Shown piece after piece: positions 1 to 9,751 of a DNA stretch of 64,000 bases; the stretch's first letter is position 1, and the number at the start of each line of letters is the position of its first letter. The stretch comes from Cymbidium sinense (taxonomy: Eukaryota; Streptophyta; Magnoliopsida; Asparagales; Orchidaceae): the NCBI GenBank assembly GCA_021442155.1, contig CM038222.1, positions 112,037,121 to 112,101,120 on the forward strand, given 5' to 3'. The position numbers and the translations under genes are program-made. The notes under the pieces are model-generated. The model was not told where the DNA came from. It did no database searches and saw nothing but the letters and a program-made list of their open reading frames with translations.

Positions 1-76
1 TGTAGCAAGAAGACTTGAGCTAAAACCTAATCAATCAAGCTTTCGGTAGCAAATAGCAATAGTAGTGATTTTAATG

Positions 77-481
77 TAGGGGTGTAAACGAGTCGACTTG
101 AGTTAAGTTTTGACTTAATCTAACTAAGCTTGTTTAATCAATGTTGAGCTTGAGCTCGAGCTCAATTACCAGGCTTGAGCTACACTCAATTTAAAGAAAG
201 TCAAGCTCGAGCGTGACTCAAATGCTTAAACTTGTTTAGAAAGCTCCATAAGTTATCGAATCAAAAACCTGATACATGATATATTGCAGTTCGTCATTAT
301 GTAAACGAGTCGGCTCAATAAACCACCGAGCCGAATCAAACCAAGCTCGAACTCGAGCTCAAAGATTTTTCAAGCTTCATTATGAGCTCGAGCTCATAGC
401 TCGATAAGCTTGGCTCGCGAGCTCGTTAATGAATCGAGATCGAGTCAGTTCGCGAGCTAGCTTGACTCACTTACACCCCTA
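77..481. mobile_element. hAT-type MITE with 8-bp target duplication
   Basis: A 405-bp non-autonomous element. The terminal inverted repeats are TAGGGGTGTAA on the left (77-87) and TTACACCCCTA on the right (471-481). The direct repeat TTTTAATG flanks it at 69-76 and 482-489. An 8-bp duplication with a TAGGG-type terminus is what hAT transposases produce. The interior is rich in AGCTCGAGCTC-like palindromic words and has no coding capacity. It lies in the SPB1 intron that follows exon 4. The boundaries are read directly; the superfamily call is inferred from the duplication length and termini. Confidence 0.85.
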
Positions 482-489
482 TTTTAATG

Positions 490-1132
490 TATCACTGATA
501 AAAATCTTGAACATAAAAATATTTATTTGTCCTTTATTCTAAAAGGTATGATCCCAAGAGATGCTTTTCTTAAATAGTACGATAACAACAATTCCATAGG
601 TTACACAATGCATGACCTAAAAAATAATTGCATGACTGGGCAATAGAAAAGCATGTTATCAATGAGATTTCTTAACTGCTAATGTTTTCTATGTTAACAA
701 AATTTCTTAAATGCTAAGAGCTTCAAATTCTATATTGAAAACCTTTCCTAATTAAAAAATATTTTAAAACTAAAACCTCGATAATCATATCCGCCAATTT
801 AGCAACGCTAGATACATAATCAAAAAGAAAAAAAAAACTTTTCCATGATAAAAGTATTATTTTAGTGAAAGAGCTAGAATTCTCAAAACACAGACCACAC
901 AATAGATTGAAATATTCAACTTTTGTGCTTAAAACAAAATTTTAAAGCATAGACATCTCATTTTTTTTGTACTCATAAGTAAAAGCATATCCATCTCAAT
1001 AGCAATTAAACAAATAAAGCCATACCCATCAAGAGTTTTAATTATTCTAGATAACGCAACTATTATTTATATTCCATATGATAAGTTTCAACATGCATAC
1101 ATCAACTTAAATCACAACTGATAAAAGCTTAC
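490..1132. other. SPB1 intron sequence, no further exon seen
   Basis: AT-rich DNA between the MITE and SPB1 exon 4. I looked on the minus strand for the next conserved SPB1 block (the segment after KQKRNREG) and did not find it. Exon 5 is therefore probably beyond the left edge. Nothing else was recognised here. Confidence 0.5.
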
Positions 1133-1179
1133 CCTTCACGATTTCTCTTCTGTTTTGTCCCTCTTAGAACATCAATCAC
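1133..1179 (-). CDS. SPB1: SPB1 exon 4 (residues 228-242)
   Basis: 47 nt coding VIDVLRGTKQKRNRE plus two bases of the next codon (phase 2). The acceptor is CTAG before GTG and the donor is GG followed by GTAAGC. It matches the conserved basic segment after the FtsJ domain. The next exon must supply the last base of a glycine codon; it was not found in the window. Confidence 0.9.
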
Positions 1180-4100
1180 CTAGTCAAAAACAATAAATTA
1201 CAATATCAAAAAAAATTTAAAAATTCAAAATTATAATGTATAGGGTGTAACTTTCAACATAAATACCTTAGGTTGATCTGCAGATGCGTGAAATAAATGT
1301 TTCACATCAAGAAGACGTGGGTCTATTTTAGCTGGGGCCTTATATCTTTGACCAATAACATAAATTTCTGCAGAGGTACTACGACTGGCTACAGGTTTAG
1401 TTACCTCAACTTTCTCAAAAAGCTATAATCAAGAGCAATTAATTCAAGTAAATTCATTTATCAAGCTATGAAAGAACTCAAACTAAATAATGAACAATGA
1501 AGTGGCCATACCTGTTTAAGACAAAATATGATGGCACTATAATCTTGTGACCTGAAAACCTACCAAGAGAAAACAATTATACCTGGATAAGGGAGCATAG
1601 AAGCAAAAGCATGGAAATTAACGGAACAACTGGATTTGGTTATTTGCTAAATGAAAAGCTAATAAAAAGTTTCCTTGACATAACATTATTGCATTCAGTA
1701 AATAGGCAGATGCTGAAAATCTTATGATCTCCAAGATCTAAACTAAAAAGTGAATTATGCACTCTTAAAGTAATTAGCTATCTCAAATCATGAAGTGTTA
1801 CACTTTGCTGCAAATCATTTGGCCGCAGATAGTAATGCAATATTAAGCTTAAAGGCTAAGAGGTGACTGGCCTAATAAATGGACGAGTATGCTCACCAAC
1901 TTCACAGGAAGAAAACCATAAGCACTACCCACATTAAAAGTGAGAAAATTACATGAGATAATTTCAAAAGTTTTGTTCAAATTGCATAGGTTTAGATGAG
2001 ATTCCAGTAATCCATTTTATATCATTTAATCTGAATCATACAACAAAAGATGAGGATTGCTTGCACATTGAAAAAATGATGATTAGAGGACTAAAAATAC
2101 TAAACCTTAGAAAGAATAACTTCACTTTTCTGTGAAGTTTAATATTCAACGCACCATTGCCACTTGGAAATTACTAGGTTTAGATTCTTAATTGTTGAAA
2201 CAACCCTTTTTTTTATCAAATAAAGATTCTTAAACTTCTTTTCAAGAAAAAGTTTTCTAACATTTTTTATTTGCTCAAGTAAAATAGAAAACTTTTTTGA
2301 ATGTTCCTAGCCACATACAGATATAAATAATAGAACCCTATAACTATCTTAAAGAAGTACTCACACCACAAATAACTTCAACTTGAAGGAATTCTCCAAG
2401 TCCTATATTTATATCTACACCATACTTGTTGGCAAATATTTGCAGACCCTAAACATAGTTATCACCTCTCACAGCGAATGATGTAGAATACACAACCTCC
2501 ATAAATATCTTCTTATCATGAAGCAAGTAACTTCATAGACATTTCTAGCCAAAGTTTAAAATTGCGCAATTAAATATTGAGGCATTTTTTGTCTATGAGG
2601 CAAGGCGTAAAGCTTCAAAGCAGTTTGAGGCATAAGCCTCAAAATCAATAAATTGTGCAAAGTAAAAGATATTGTATACACCAAATTTCAAAGCAAGAAA
2701 TAATATATATATATATATATTCTAATCTTAAATTAAAAATATAATACATTAATATACTAATATAATAGGAAGTAATAAACTGAACAAAATATAATATTTC
2801 ATTTTAATATCTTCACATTGAATCATGAAATAAAAAATATTATGCTAACAACAAAGTAACATAAGACATCAAATTAAAAACTAATGATATAACAATTCAA
2901 AATAAGTATAAAATAATACATTTTTCTCTTCAACTCTAAGAATCCAATATCAAAGTAAATGCATCACAAATAATGATGATGGCAATGTTAGCTAGCATTG
3001 TGCAAGAAGAGCAAAGAGGGAACGAGAGGAGACGGTTGGTATTGTTTATCTCGAGATCAGTTACGTGTATATTAGAGCATGTGTATTATTTAGGTAATTA
3101 AAATTTATATTTGATTTATTAAAATTAAATTTAAAAGTCTAAGCCTCACAAAAAATGAGGCGAAGCAGGCCCTGTGGCGGGCCTCTCATAACAACAATGA
3201 GGCATAAGCCTCATTGCGTACTCCAAACAATCCTATACTCCACAGGTATGTTTGGTTTGAAGGGATTAAATAAATTCAAATGCATTTTACTTCAAATTCA
3301 TTATTGATTTTTTTGTTCCTAAGAGATTCATACATAAATGGATTTAATTAAAAACTATGAACAAATGCATTTTTTCATGAATATCTTTCTATTATAAGGT
3401 ATGTAATTTCATACACATTTCAAGTGCTAGGGTTCTTAGTCCTAATTAAAAGCATAGATAGGGTATATTTTCATATAATCCAACATTCATGTACTATTAT
3501 AACCATTTAAAAATAATATATAATTTTGTTCATTTATCCCATTTAGTAAATCAATAGAAACTAATTAAAATTTCTTAAACTTCTCTGGTAGTGAATAACA
3601 GTTCCTGATTGTAGGATCTTGACTTGTTAGTGGGAATAGTAGCATAATAAGCTATTGAGTACTGCAAACAATCCTATTCTCTAATGGTATGTTTGGTTCA
3701 AAGAAATTGAAAGAAATGCAAATGCATTTCACTTCAAGTTTATAATTATTTTATGTTCTAATGTAATTAAGAAATAAATGAATTTCATTAAAAGATGTGA
3801 ATAAATACCGTTTTCATTGACAATCCTCAAATCCAACCTTAATGAAAAATAGGGAAAATAATTTATTGGGCTATCTGCTTAAACAAAAATAAAAACTCAA
3901 TTTCGCATCAATCTAGAAAAGATTCAAAAATCACTAAATTTCTCATCAACCAAACAAGTGGGTGAGAACTTAATTCAATTCAATTTCTTAACCATGTACA
4001 TTTATATTTCATTGTCATTTTATCTCTTTTTGTTTCTTCAGACCAAACAGAGCCCAAATTTACAATCACAATTAATTTTAGTCAAATTAAGCAAACCAAC

Positions 4101-5619
4101 ATTGGTTAGAAAAAAGATTGTAAAGCAAAGATATTAGTAGTTAACAAGATTAAATTAATTGCTAATTCCATTGAACTAGCCACAAACACAAATTACAGTG
4201 TTCCATCCTTTCTCCAAGCTACACCAACATTCGGCTATCCATAATGAAGAGCATCAAAGGCTGTGATGAAGTTAAAATCTATGAAATGCTTGATGACTTC
4301 AACAAGACAATGTGGGGGTGGGAATATCATGACATGCATTGTAAAGAGGATATGTAATTTGGCATAGAGCTGGAGGAACCTAAAGCTGCAATGAATTACT
4401 AAACAATACTAAACCCCATAATGACTTTACTTTCCTGTAATCTTTTAACATAAAATGACAAAGACTCATGCAACTTGAAAATTTTGAAGCACTAGTTTGT
4501 AGCTTTTGAACAAATAAAGAGTGTCGGGCTAACTGAAAGAGCTTTCCATTTCTTAGATTCATATATACCCTAGAGGTTCCTTTTCTTACATTTATGTTTA
4601 CCTTAGAGGTATAATATTATAAGTATGCATGCCAAATTGGTAGGTCGGTGATACAAATAAACAGGTTTGCTATGTTTGCCAGCCCCTCCTGGATGTGAGT
4701 ATCGCAAGCTATTCAGCAAATCTAGACTTCTCTTTTTCCCTTATGCTTTACTTGATTACACCTCACTAAACCTATAGATGGCCTCTTGAAAATCACTGTA
4801 GAATTCACAAGCTTCAGAAATAACCTACTGTTAGGGGCGGATAGTTTCCTTGAAGTTTGTATACACTAGGTTTCACTTCTTATGATCTAACATGTATTAA
4901 CTACTTTCAAACATTTGAATACACAATACATTATTTGGCATAACTGACGTATTCAGCAGTATAATAGCAACTGCATAAAAAAATAAGATGTTACTCTGCT
5001 GATGAAAAAAAGTTTCAAATTGCACTGATCGATTTTTTTTTTTTTTTTGTTACACAAGTTTCTGAATAATTCAAACATCCTATTTCCTATGCTTCCCATC
5101 ACCAAGCAAAGCAAATGATGAAATAAAACTAGATAAACCAACCTTGGTTAGGAAAATGCCCATGGGGGCCAAGAAACTGGTAGCAAGCCGGATGGAATCA
5201 ACCACGAGCGCGGACTGCATCGTCGCATCTTTCCCCCAAGCAGCACCAACATTCGGCGATCCATCATGAAGAACAAGATCGAACACGGTGACACCGTTGG
5301 AATTCATGAGTCGCTTGATGGCGGCACGGCATCGCGGAGTGGTGATATCCTCCACAATGGAGTGCGCGCCTCGTATCGGTCGGATGGGGACGAGATCAAC
5401 GCCAAGAATGAACGCGCCCACCGGGGCGTGACGGACGGCAACCTGGAGCCAGCCACCGGGTGCAGCGCAGAGATCGAGGACAGAGCGTGCAGTGGGGAGG
5501 AAACGGAACTTGGCATCAAGTTGAAGGAGCTTGAAGGCCGCGCGAGAGCGGTAGCCTTGCTCCTTTGCAAGATGGTAGAACTTGTCAAGGCGGTTCTTTC
5601 CCTTCTTCGTCTTCCCCAT
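1133..5619 (-). CDS. SPB1: SPB1/FtsJ-family rRNA 2'-O-methyltransferase, 5' part (4 exons)
   Basis: Join of 5619-5143, 1559-1512, 1422-1267 and 1179-1133 on the minus strand, giving residues 1-242 of a longer protein. The family methylates ribose in the A-loop of large-subunit rRNA and acts in the nucleolus during pre-60S assembly. The N-terminus MGKTKKGKNRLDKFY and the SAM-binding motif DLCAAPGGW (49-57) are typical of Spb1. The FtsJ catalytic tetrad can be read as K30 (AAFK), D119 (LHDGSPN), K159 (LTK) and E194 (SAEIY). All visible junctions are GT-AG: exons 1 and 2 join in phase 0 to give TKVFRSQDY, and exon 3 (LFEKVEVTKP through LLDVKHLF) and exon 4 (VLRGTKQKRNRE) follow the family order. 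The ATG at 5617-5619 starts the conserved MGK sequence. The downstream Spb1 domains lie off the left edge. The exons read here carry no lesion. Confidence 0.92.
1267..1422 (-). CDS. SPB1: SPB1 exon 3 (residues 176-227)
   Basis: 156 nt, 52 codons. It begins LFEKVEVTKPVASRSTSAEI and ends LFHASADQPK. It supplies E194 of the tetrad and the conserved KAPAKIDPRLLD segment at the end of the FtsJ domain. The acceptor is ATAG before CTT and the donor is AAG followed by GTATTT. Confidence 0.92.
1512..1559 (-). CDS. SPB1: SPB1 exon 2 (residues 160-175)
   Basis: A 48-nt micro-exon coding VFRSQDYSAIIFCLKQ, which is the conserved stretch following the catalytic lysine in Spb1. The acceptor is TAG before GTT and the donor is CAG followed by GTATGG. 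It is too short to appear in ORF scans and was found from family knowledge and splice signals. Confidence 0.9.
2365..2448 (-). other. Unidentified exon-like segment inside SPB1 intron 1
   Basis: 84 nt open on the minus strand, flanked by an acceptor-like TTTAG and a donor-like GTGAGT. It would encode 28 residues, beginning GLQIFANKYGVD and ending FLQVEVICG, with protein-like composition unlike the surrounding intron. I do not recognise the family and it is not part of the known SPB1 order. It could be a captured exon, a relic of another gene or chance. Confidence 0.3.
2567..3230. repeat. Decayed inverted-repeat element with GAGGC / GCCTC ends
   Basis: The left part (about 2580-2645) has GAGGCAAGGCGTAAAGC and AGGCATAAGCCTC. 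The right part (about 3140-3215) has AAGCCTCACAAAAAATGAGG, GGCGAAGCAGG and a second AGGCATAAGCCTC. The ends read as inverted copies around an AT-rich interior, as in non-autonomous DNA transposons. No target duplication could be fixed. Confidence 0.4.
2702..2721. repeat. (TA)n microsatellite
   Basis: A run of alternating A and T in SPB1 intron 1. A similar run lies at about 43547-43562 in the 5' LTR of element A. Confidence 0.8.
3218..3390. repeat. First copy of an intronic direct repeat
   Basis: Starts GTACTCCAAACAATCCTATA, followed by GGTATGTTTGGTTTGAAGGG and an AT-rich tail. It is repeated with mismatches about 440 bp further on, at 3658-3830. Both copies carry the GGTATGTTTGGTT word typical of MITE termini. 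Confidence 0.55.
3658..4055. mobile_element. Second direct-repeat copy, probable MITE
   Basis: The 5' part repeats 3218-3390. From 3686 it reads GGTATGTTTGGTTCAAAGAA and it ends CTTCAGACCAAACAGAGCCC (4036-4055). These are imperfect terminal inverted repeats around about 370 bp of AT-rich non-coding DNA. The superfamily and target duplication are not clear. Confidence 0.45.
4091..4312 (-). pseudogene. Decayed duplicate of the 3' half of SPB1 exon 1
   Basis: It lies in intron 1 on the same strand as the gene. A minus-strand reading gives a segment matching exon 1 residues 100-131: FDALHYG, a stop codon, then PNVGVAWRKDG, against FDLVLHDGSPNVGAAWGKDA. The Ser codon of HDGSPN has become TAG and the catalytic Asp position reads Tyr. 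At 4091-4110 it also matches the exon 1 end and the first intron bases (CCAAC, CTTGGTTAG type). The copy is therefore from genomic DNA, not from mRNA. Divergence is high, so the duplication is old. Confidence 0.75.
5033..5048. repeat. Poly(T) tract
   Basis: A homopolymer T run just inside SPB1 intron 1, about 95 bp from the exon 1 donor. On the gene strand it is poly(A). Confidence 0.8.
5143..5619 (-). CDS. SPB1: SPB1 exon 1 (residues 1-159)
   Basis: 477 nt in phase 0, ending AAG followed by the donor GTTGGT. It encodes the N-terminal half of the FtsJ fold, including K30, the SAM loop and D119, and ends on K159. It is far more GC-rich than the introns and the other exons. Reading through the donor would add 20 unrelated residues before a stop. 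The conserved continuation TKVFRSQ requires splicing to 1559. Confidence 0.93.
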
Positions 5620-5960
5620 TTAATTCGGAGAACTTGAACTTTGAGGGGCTGCTTGGTAGCAGGATTTAACCCAAATCCTCCCAAACGGCAAAAATTGCAA
5701 TTTTAAATCCCGTTTCTTCCACGCTGACAAAAGACGAGGGTTACGTTCGCGACAGCATCTCTCTTTTTTTTCGCAACGGTTTTAGGTAGGAACGGAGCAA
5801 AAGGAGAAGAAAGCCGGGTTTCGGAGGTCGTCTTCTTAAGTGACGACGGCTCTCCGTGATTCGTAGGGCTTGGAGGAGAGAAGAGACAGGCCGGGGTCGC
5901 GGGGGGGGGGCGGCGGGGGGCGGCGGGGGGAGTAAGAGAATAGTGTGAAGATAGTGCGGG
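5620..5960 (-). promoter_or_regulatory. SPB1 5' UTR and proximal promoter region
   Basis: Unusually GC-rich sequence upstream of the SPB1 ATG, ending abruptly in AT-rich DNA near 5960. It contains a pyrimidine-rich stretch on the gene strand, typical of plant 5' leaders. A G-run cluster lies at 5899-5930. No clear TATA box could be assigned and the transcription start is unknown. Confidence 0.5.
5899..5930 (+). promoter_or_regulatory. G-run cluster, potential G-quadruplex
   Basis: Three long guanine runs separated by CGGC spacers on the plus strand, about 280-310 bp upstream of the SPB1 start codon. The spacing fits a G-quadruplex on the non-gene strand. Homopolymer length may also be uncertain in the assembly. 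Confidence 0.5.
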
Positions 5961-6747
5961 GTTTGTAATATTTAAGAATCAATCCTCTAATTTATATATA
6001 TTTATAATATAATTATTTTTTATTTTTTTAATGATAGATTCATCTATATGCTCATGCTACAATCAAATCATTAAAAAATTAAAAAATGAAAAACAAAATT
6101 GAGACTTTCTTATGAATTTTAACATTTGAATATCAATTTAAAATTTTAAGATTAAAATAATTAATTTTTAAATGTACTAGAATTAGATGATAAGTGTAAT
6201 ATTTAAGAATTTTTACATACATAACATGTAAAACAAATATATTCAAACATTTGTATTTATAAATTTAGCATATAAATTCCTTAAACATCTCTAAAATAGC
6301 ACTTTGTTCTCCTTTGTCACTTGCTCCATCTGCAAAATCCATGCCTCTCCATGACAACTTATTTCTTTTGCTAATTTGTTGCAAGCAACATCACCTCGTG
6401 TGAAGTCACCAACTTGCTTGAGGTCATTTTCTTATTATCCCTAAACTTAGTCAGAATAATAGATAAATGTCCCTTTTTTTTAAGGTTTTTTATGAAAAAA
6501 GAGTATGCAAAATTTTACACAGTAATAAAAATCTTATAAATTTGTAAGAAAATTCACATGTGTGCTTCCCCTTTCGAAAGTGCAACTAAAACACATGTAG
6601 CTAAATCCTCACTTTGTCATCCCTTCAGCTTTGTCCTGCAACTTCCTGCACTTGGGCACTAATTCACACTTAGTTAAAGCATTATTTAAATAGTTTGTTC
6701 TTTTTTTGTCTTAATATTTTGCTAGTAAGTATGATGACTTTGTGCAA
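5961..6747. other. AT-rich intergenic DNA, nothing recognised
   Basis: No coding similarity, clear repeat boundary or RNA gene was seen on either strand. Confidence 0.5.
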
Positions 6748-6850
6748 GGCATTTTAGCCTACTAGTTGAGAGCTTTGACTTTCAACCAAGAAGTCTTGGA
6801 TTCAAGTCCTTGCACATGTATGATGTTTGTGAGTTTGCGATTAAATTCGC
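6748..6850 (+). repeat. Possible tRNA-derived SINE head
   Basis: An A-box-like TAGCCTACTAGTTGAGAGC (6755-6773) is followed about 25 nt later by a B-box-like GGATTCAAGTCC (6798-6809). That order and spacing match an RNA polymerase III promoter. The anticodon arm pairs poorly, so it is not a functional tRNA gene. No clear 3' boundary or target duplication was found. Confidence 0.35.
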
Positions 6851-7251
6851 TCAAATGTCCCAACAAAGTATGATGACTTTTGGGAGTTTGTTCAGACGAG
6901 ACTAATGTTCTCTTATCAGTTGATTTGTTCATATATACTGCAACTATACTATTTCTCTTACTTTGTTTGTTATGAAGGAAACATTCTTCAAGGTTGTTCT
7001 TTTTCAACTTTGCTTATTTTCTTAATATATCTTTATTTTGAAGGAATTGTGAAAGAAGAAATGAAAAATACTTCTATGACCATGACGGAATAGCTAAGGC
7101 ACGACAACAAATATACTTACACCTGTGGTAACATGAGTTCCTTGGCTAGAAGAATAGAAGAATAAGAGGCAGAACTCTGGCATTTCCATGTGAAACTTAG
7201 CAAAATTTTAAAGTTAAGAGGTTACCCAAAAGGGTTTTAATTGGGTGATTT

Positions 7252-7606
7252 AAAATTTTCAAGTTAAACTTAATTTTTAAACTTTGTAAAAGATTTAATG
7301 AAAAATGATTTGATTCTAAAATAGAGCACAACAAAAATTCAACAACAATAGCAACAAAATATAAAAAATAAGTGTAGAAAAGAAAAAAAAAAAGATAGGG
7401 AATACAAAATTTTTATATGAGTCAACCACACCCAAAAAAATTTTCAAGTTAAACTTAATTTTTAAACTTTGTAAAAGATTTAATAAAAAATGATTTGATT
7501 CTAAAATAGAGCACAACAATAGCAACAAAATATAAAAAATAAGTGTAGAAAAGAAAAAAAAAAGATAGGGAATACAAAATTTTTATATGAGTCAACCACA
7601 CCCAAA
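7252..7606. repeat. Tandem duplication, unit about 185 bp
   Basis: Copy 1 is 7252-7436 and copy 2 is 7437-7606. They are almost identical, which indicates a recent event. Copy 2 lacks about 14 bp between two ACAACAA words, and its poly(A) run near 7560 differs slightly in length. Short reading frames here are AT-rich artefacts. Confidence 0.85.
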
Positions 7607-7609
7607 AAA

Positions 7610-8844
7610 TGGCCTATGTTCACACATAACAATCATGCTAGGAAGTCACTAAATCAATAAGATTACAAAGAATCTATCATATTCTCCTACACCAACCAAA
7701 TATAACCTCAAATAATATACTCTCCTATGCCATGCAAGTACAATTCAAAACCATATACTTCCCTGCATTAAGCAATGGTTGGTGAGTAATAAGTTTAAAA
7801 TTTAAACATAATTTAAATTTGAATTTGAAAAGATAAAGGTTGGTGAGTAATAAGTTTCCTAAAATAGATATTTTAAAAAGGAAATGTAATAAATCCAAAC
7901 TAATTTTATTTTAAATTTAAATTAATTTAAATGAATTCAAAGTAAAATCAAATTAAATTAATTAAAATAAATAAGGGACCAACCAAAACATTTTCTATAT
8001 GAAGAAGATAAAATTAAAGAAATTTTATAACATGATTTCAAATTCAAAATTATTTGAATTTTAAAAACTTCTCAAATAAGAAACTTATTAATACATTAAA
8101 TCCAATGAATTAAATCAAATATACCATGATAAAAGCTTTAAAAAATTTGGCCATGCATGTGGGTTCAAGTGGTTTGAATGCAAAATATGATATGAGTGAG
8201 AAGGGAAAATAATAGAATAGAGAAAATGATAATTTCAATAATTAATTAAATAAACCATGTCACATGCTTAAATAAAGACAACTTTATAAAAATTGAAAGA
8301 TAATGCAAAACAAATATAAAAAAATATTCAAAGAATCAAAATAAATGAGATAAACATATTTTTGATATTTTTATTATATTTGTGAGCTTCATTTGTTTTA
8401 TTATGCAATCCCTAAGGAAATTCCCAAATAGCCAAAGTTCAAGCTGATTTGATTTTGTTAGAGGTGACTAAATAAACTTGGTATGGTAAATTTTTTAAAA
8501 ACTTTGGAATAAATTATTACCATCTTCTAATCATATTTTTGTCATCATCAAAATCAAATAATAATATCATGGAGCTATGTTAATACTGTATAGGGATAAA
8601 TGTATAAAGTGACCTTATATTCACTGTATAAAAGAAAAAAATAAAAAATAGCAAATAATAATGTGAATTATATAGCATGTATAGCAAGAAATAAATCAAG
8701 TAGCTTAAAAATAAAATAAGTAGCTCACTCTAAATATATGGACGTAAAAAAATAGAAACCAACATAATTACTTTTTCCCCTTTTGACAACATCAAAAAGA
8801 TATAGACATATTTAAGATAAAAGAAAAAGCATGAATTTAAATAG
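7610..8844 (-). mobile_element. Possible 3' LTR / 3' flank of copia element D
   Basis: AT-rich and non-coding. On the minus strand at about 8585-8530 the sequence runs AGCTCCATGATATT then TTTGATTTTGATGATGACA. This resembles the start of element C's LTR (TGTTAGCTCC, then GATTTCGATGATAATAAG) and suggests the 5' end of D's 3' LTR. The other end of the LTR was not located. Confidence 0.35.
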
Positions 8845-9751
8845 ATGGATCTAACATGCCAAGCATATGTCTCAAAATACAAAAATGATATTCAAGAAAA
8901 GATTTGGTAAAAATAACAATAATTTGAAAATAAGTGCTAACAAATTCAATATTAACATTCCCTTTTCACACATGATATCTAATGAAATAGTGTCTATTCC
9001 TAGTATGCTTAGTTTGTGAGTGTTGAATAGGGTTCTTAGTTAAACAAATAACATTAGTGTTGTCACACTTAATAAGAATATATTTTAATAAAATGCCAAA
9101 AATCCTTTAATTATTATTTTAATTAAAGCACATAAACAGCATAACTTTCTGGGACTATGTACTTAGTTTTAGTAGTATAAATAGTAACAAAATTATGTTT
9201 CTTGGAGAACCAAGATACAAGTAATGATTCTAAAAATTGACATGCGCTTGATGTGCTTTTCCTATCTATTTTATAATATGCAAAGTCAATATAAGAATAA
9301 GCAATCAAATCACATGATAAAAATGTTTTAGTATATCACAAACCTAACCTAGAAGTGCCTATTAAATAATGAAATATATGCTTGATTATTATTAAGTGGT
9401 ATTCTTTAAGATTTGTCTGAAAGCAAGCACATAGATAAATAGTAAACATAATACCAGACCTACTAGTAGTAAGGTATAAAAGTGAACCTATCATACTCCA
9501 ATAAAGCTTTTGGTCATAGATTTGCCTAATCCATCTAAATCCAATTTAATGGAGGGGATCAAGAGGGTTTTACTAGATTTGAATCTTTTCATATCAAAAA
9601 TTTCAATCATTTCATTAGTATACATGGTTTAGCAAATGAATGTGTCATTTTCTTATTGTCTCACTTTAAGACTCAAGAAAAAAGTTGAGTTCTCCCATCA
9701 TACTCATTTCAAATTCCTTAAACATCAAAGATGAGAACTTAAGACACAAAG
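8845..9751 (-). pseudogene. Ty1/copia reverse transcriptase and RNase H remnant (element D)
   Basis: Several minus-strand frames in order match the C-terminal half of a copia polyprotein. They are FEMSMMGELNFFL (about 9710-9670), a decayed LLYLTTSR/CACFQ region, YSYIDFAYYKIDRKSTSS and LVSWFSKKHNFVT (9300-9180), then CDNTNVICLTKNPIQHS, a KHTRNRHYFIR-type segment and an LGMLDP end near 8850. The RNase H DxDFA aspartate is kept as YIDFAYY. Frames are broken by stops and shifts. The upstream part of RT is missing because element C starts at 9752. The lineage resembles SIRE/Maximus. Confidence 0.8.

Noticed and set aside
5266..5684. Open frames on the plus strand and in a second minus frame over SPB1 exon 1
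   Set aside because: They overlap the well supported SPB1 exon and have no recognisable motif; high GC keeps other frames open.
6748..6818. Functional tRNA gene
   Set aside because: A and B boxes are present, but acceptor and anticodon stems do not pair.
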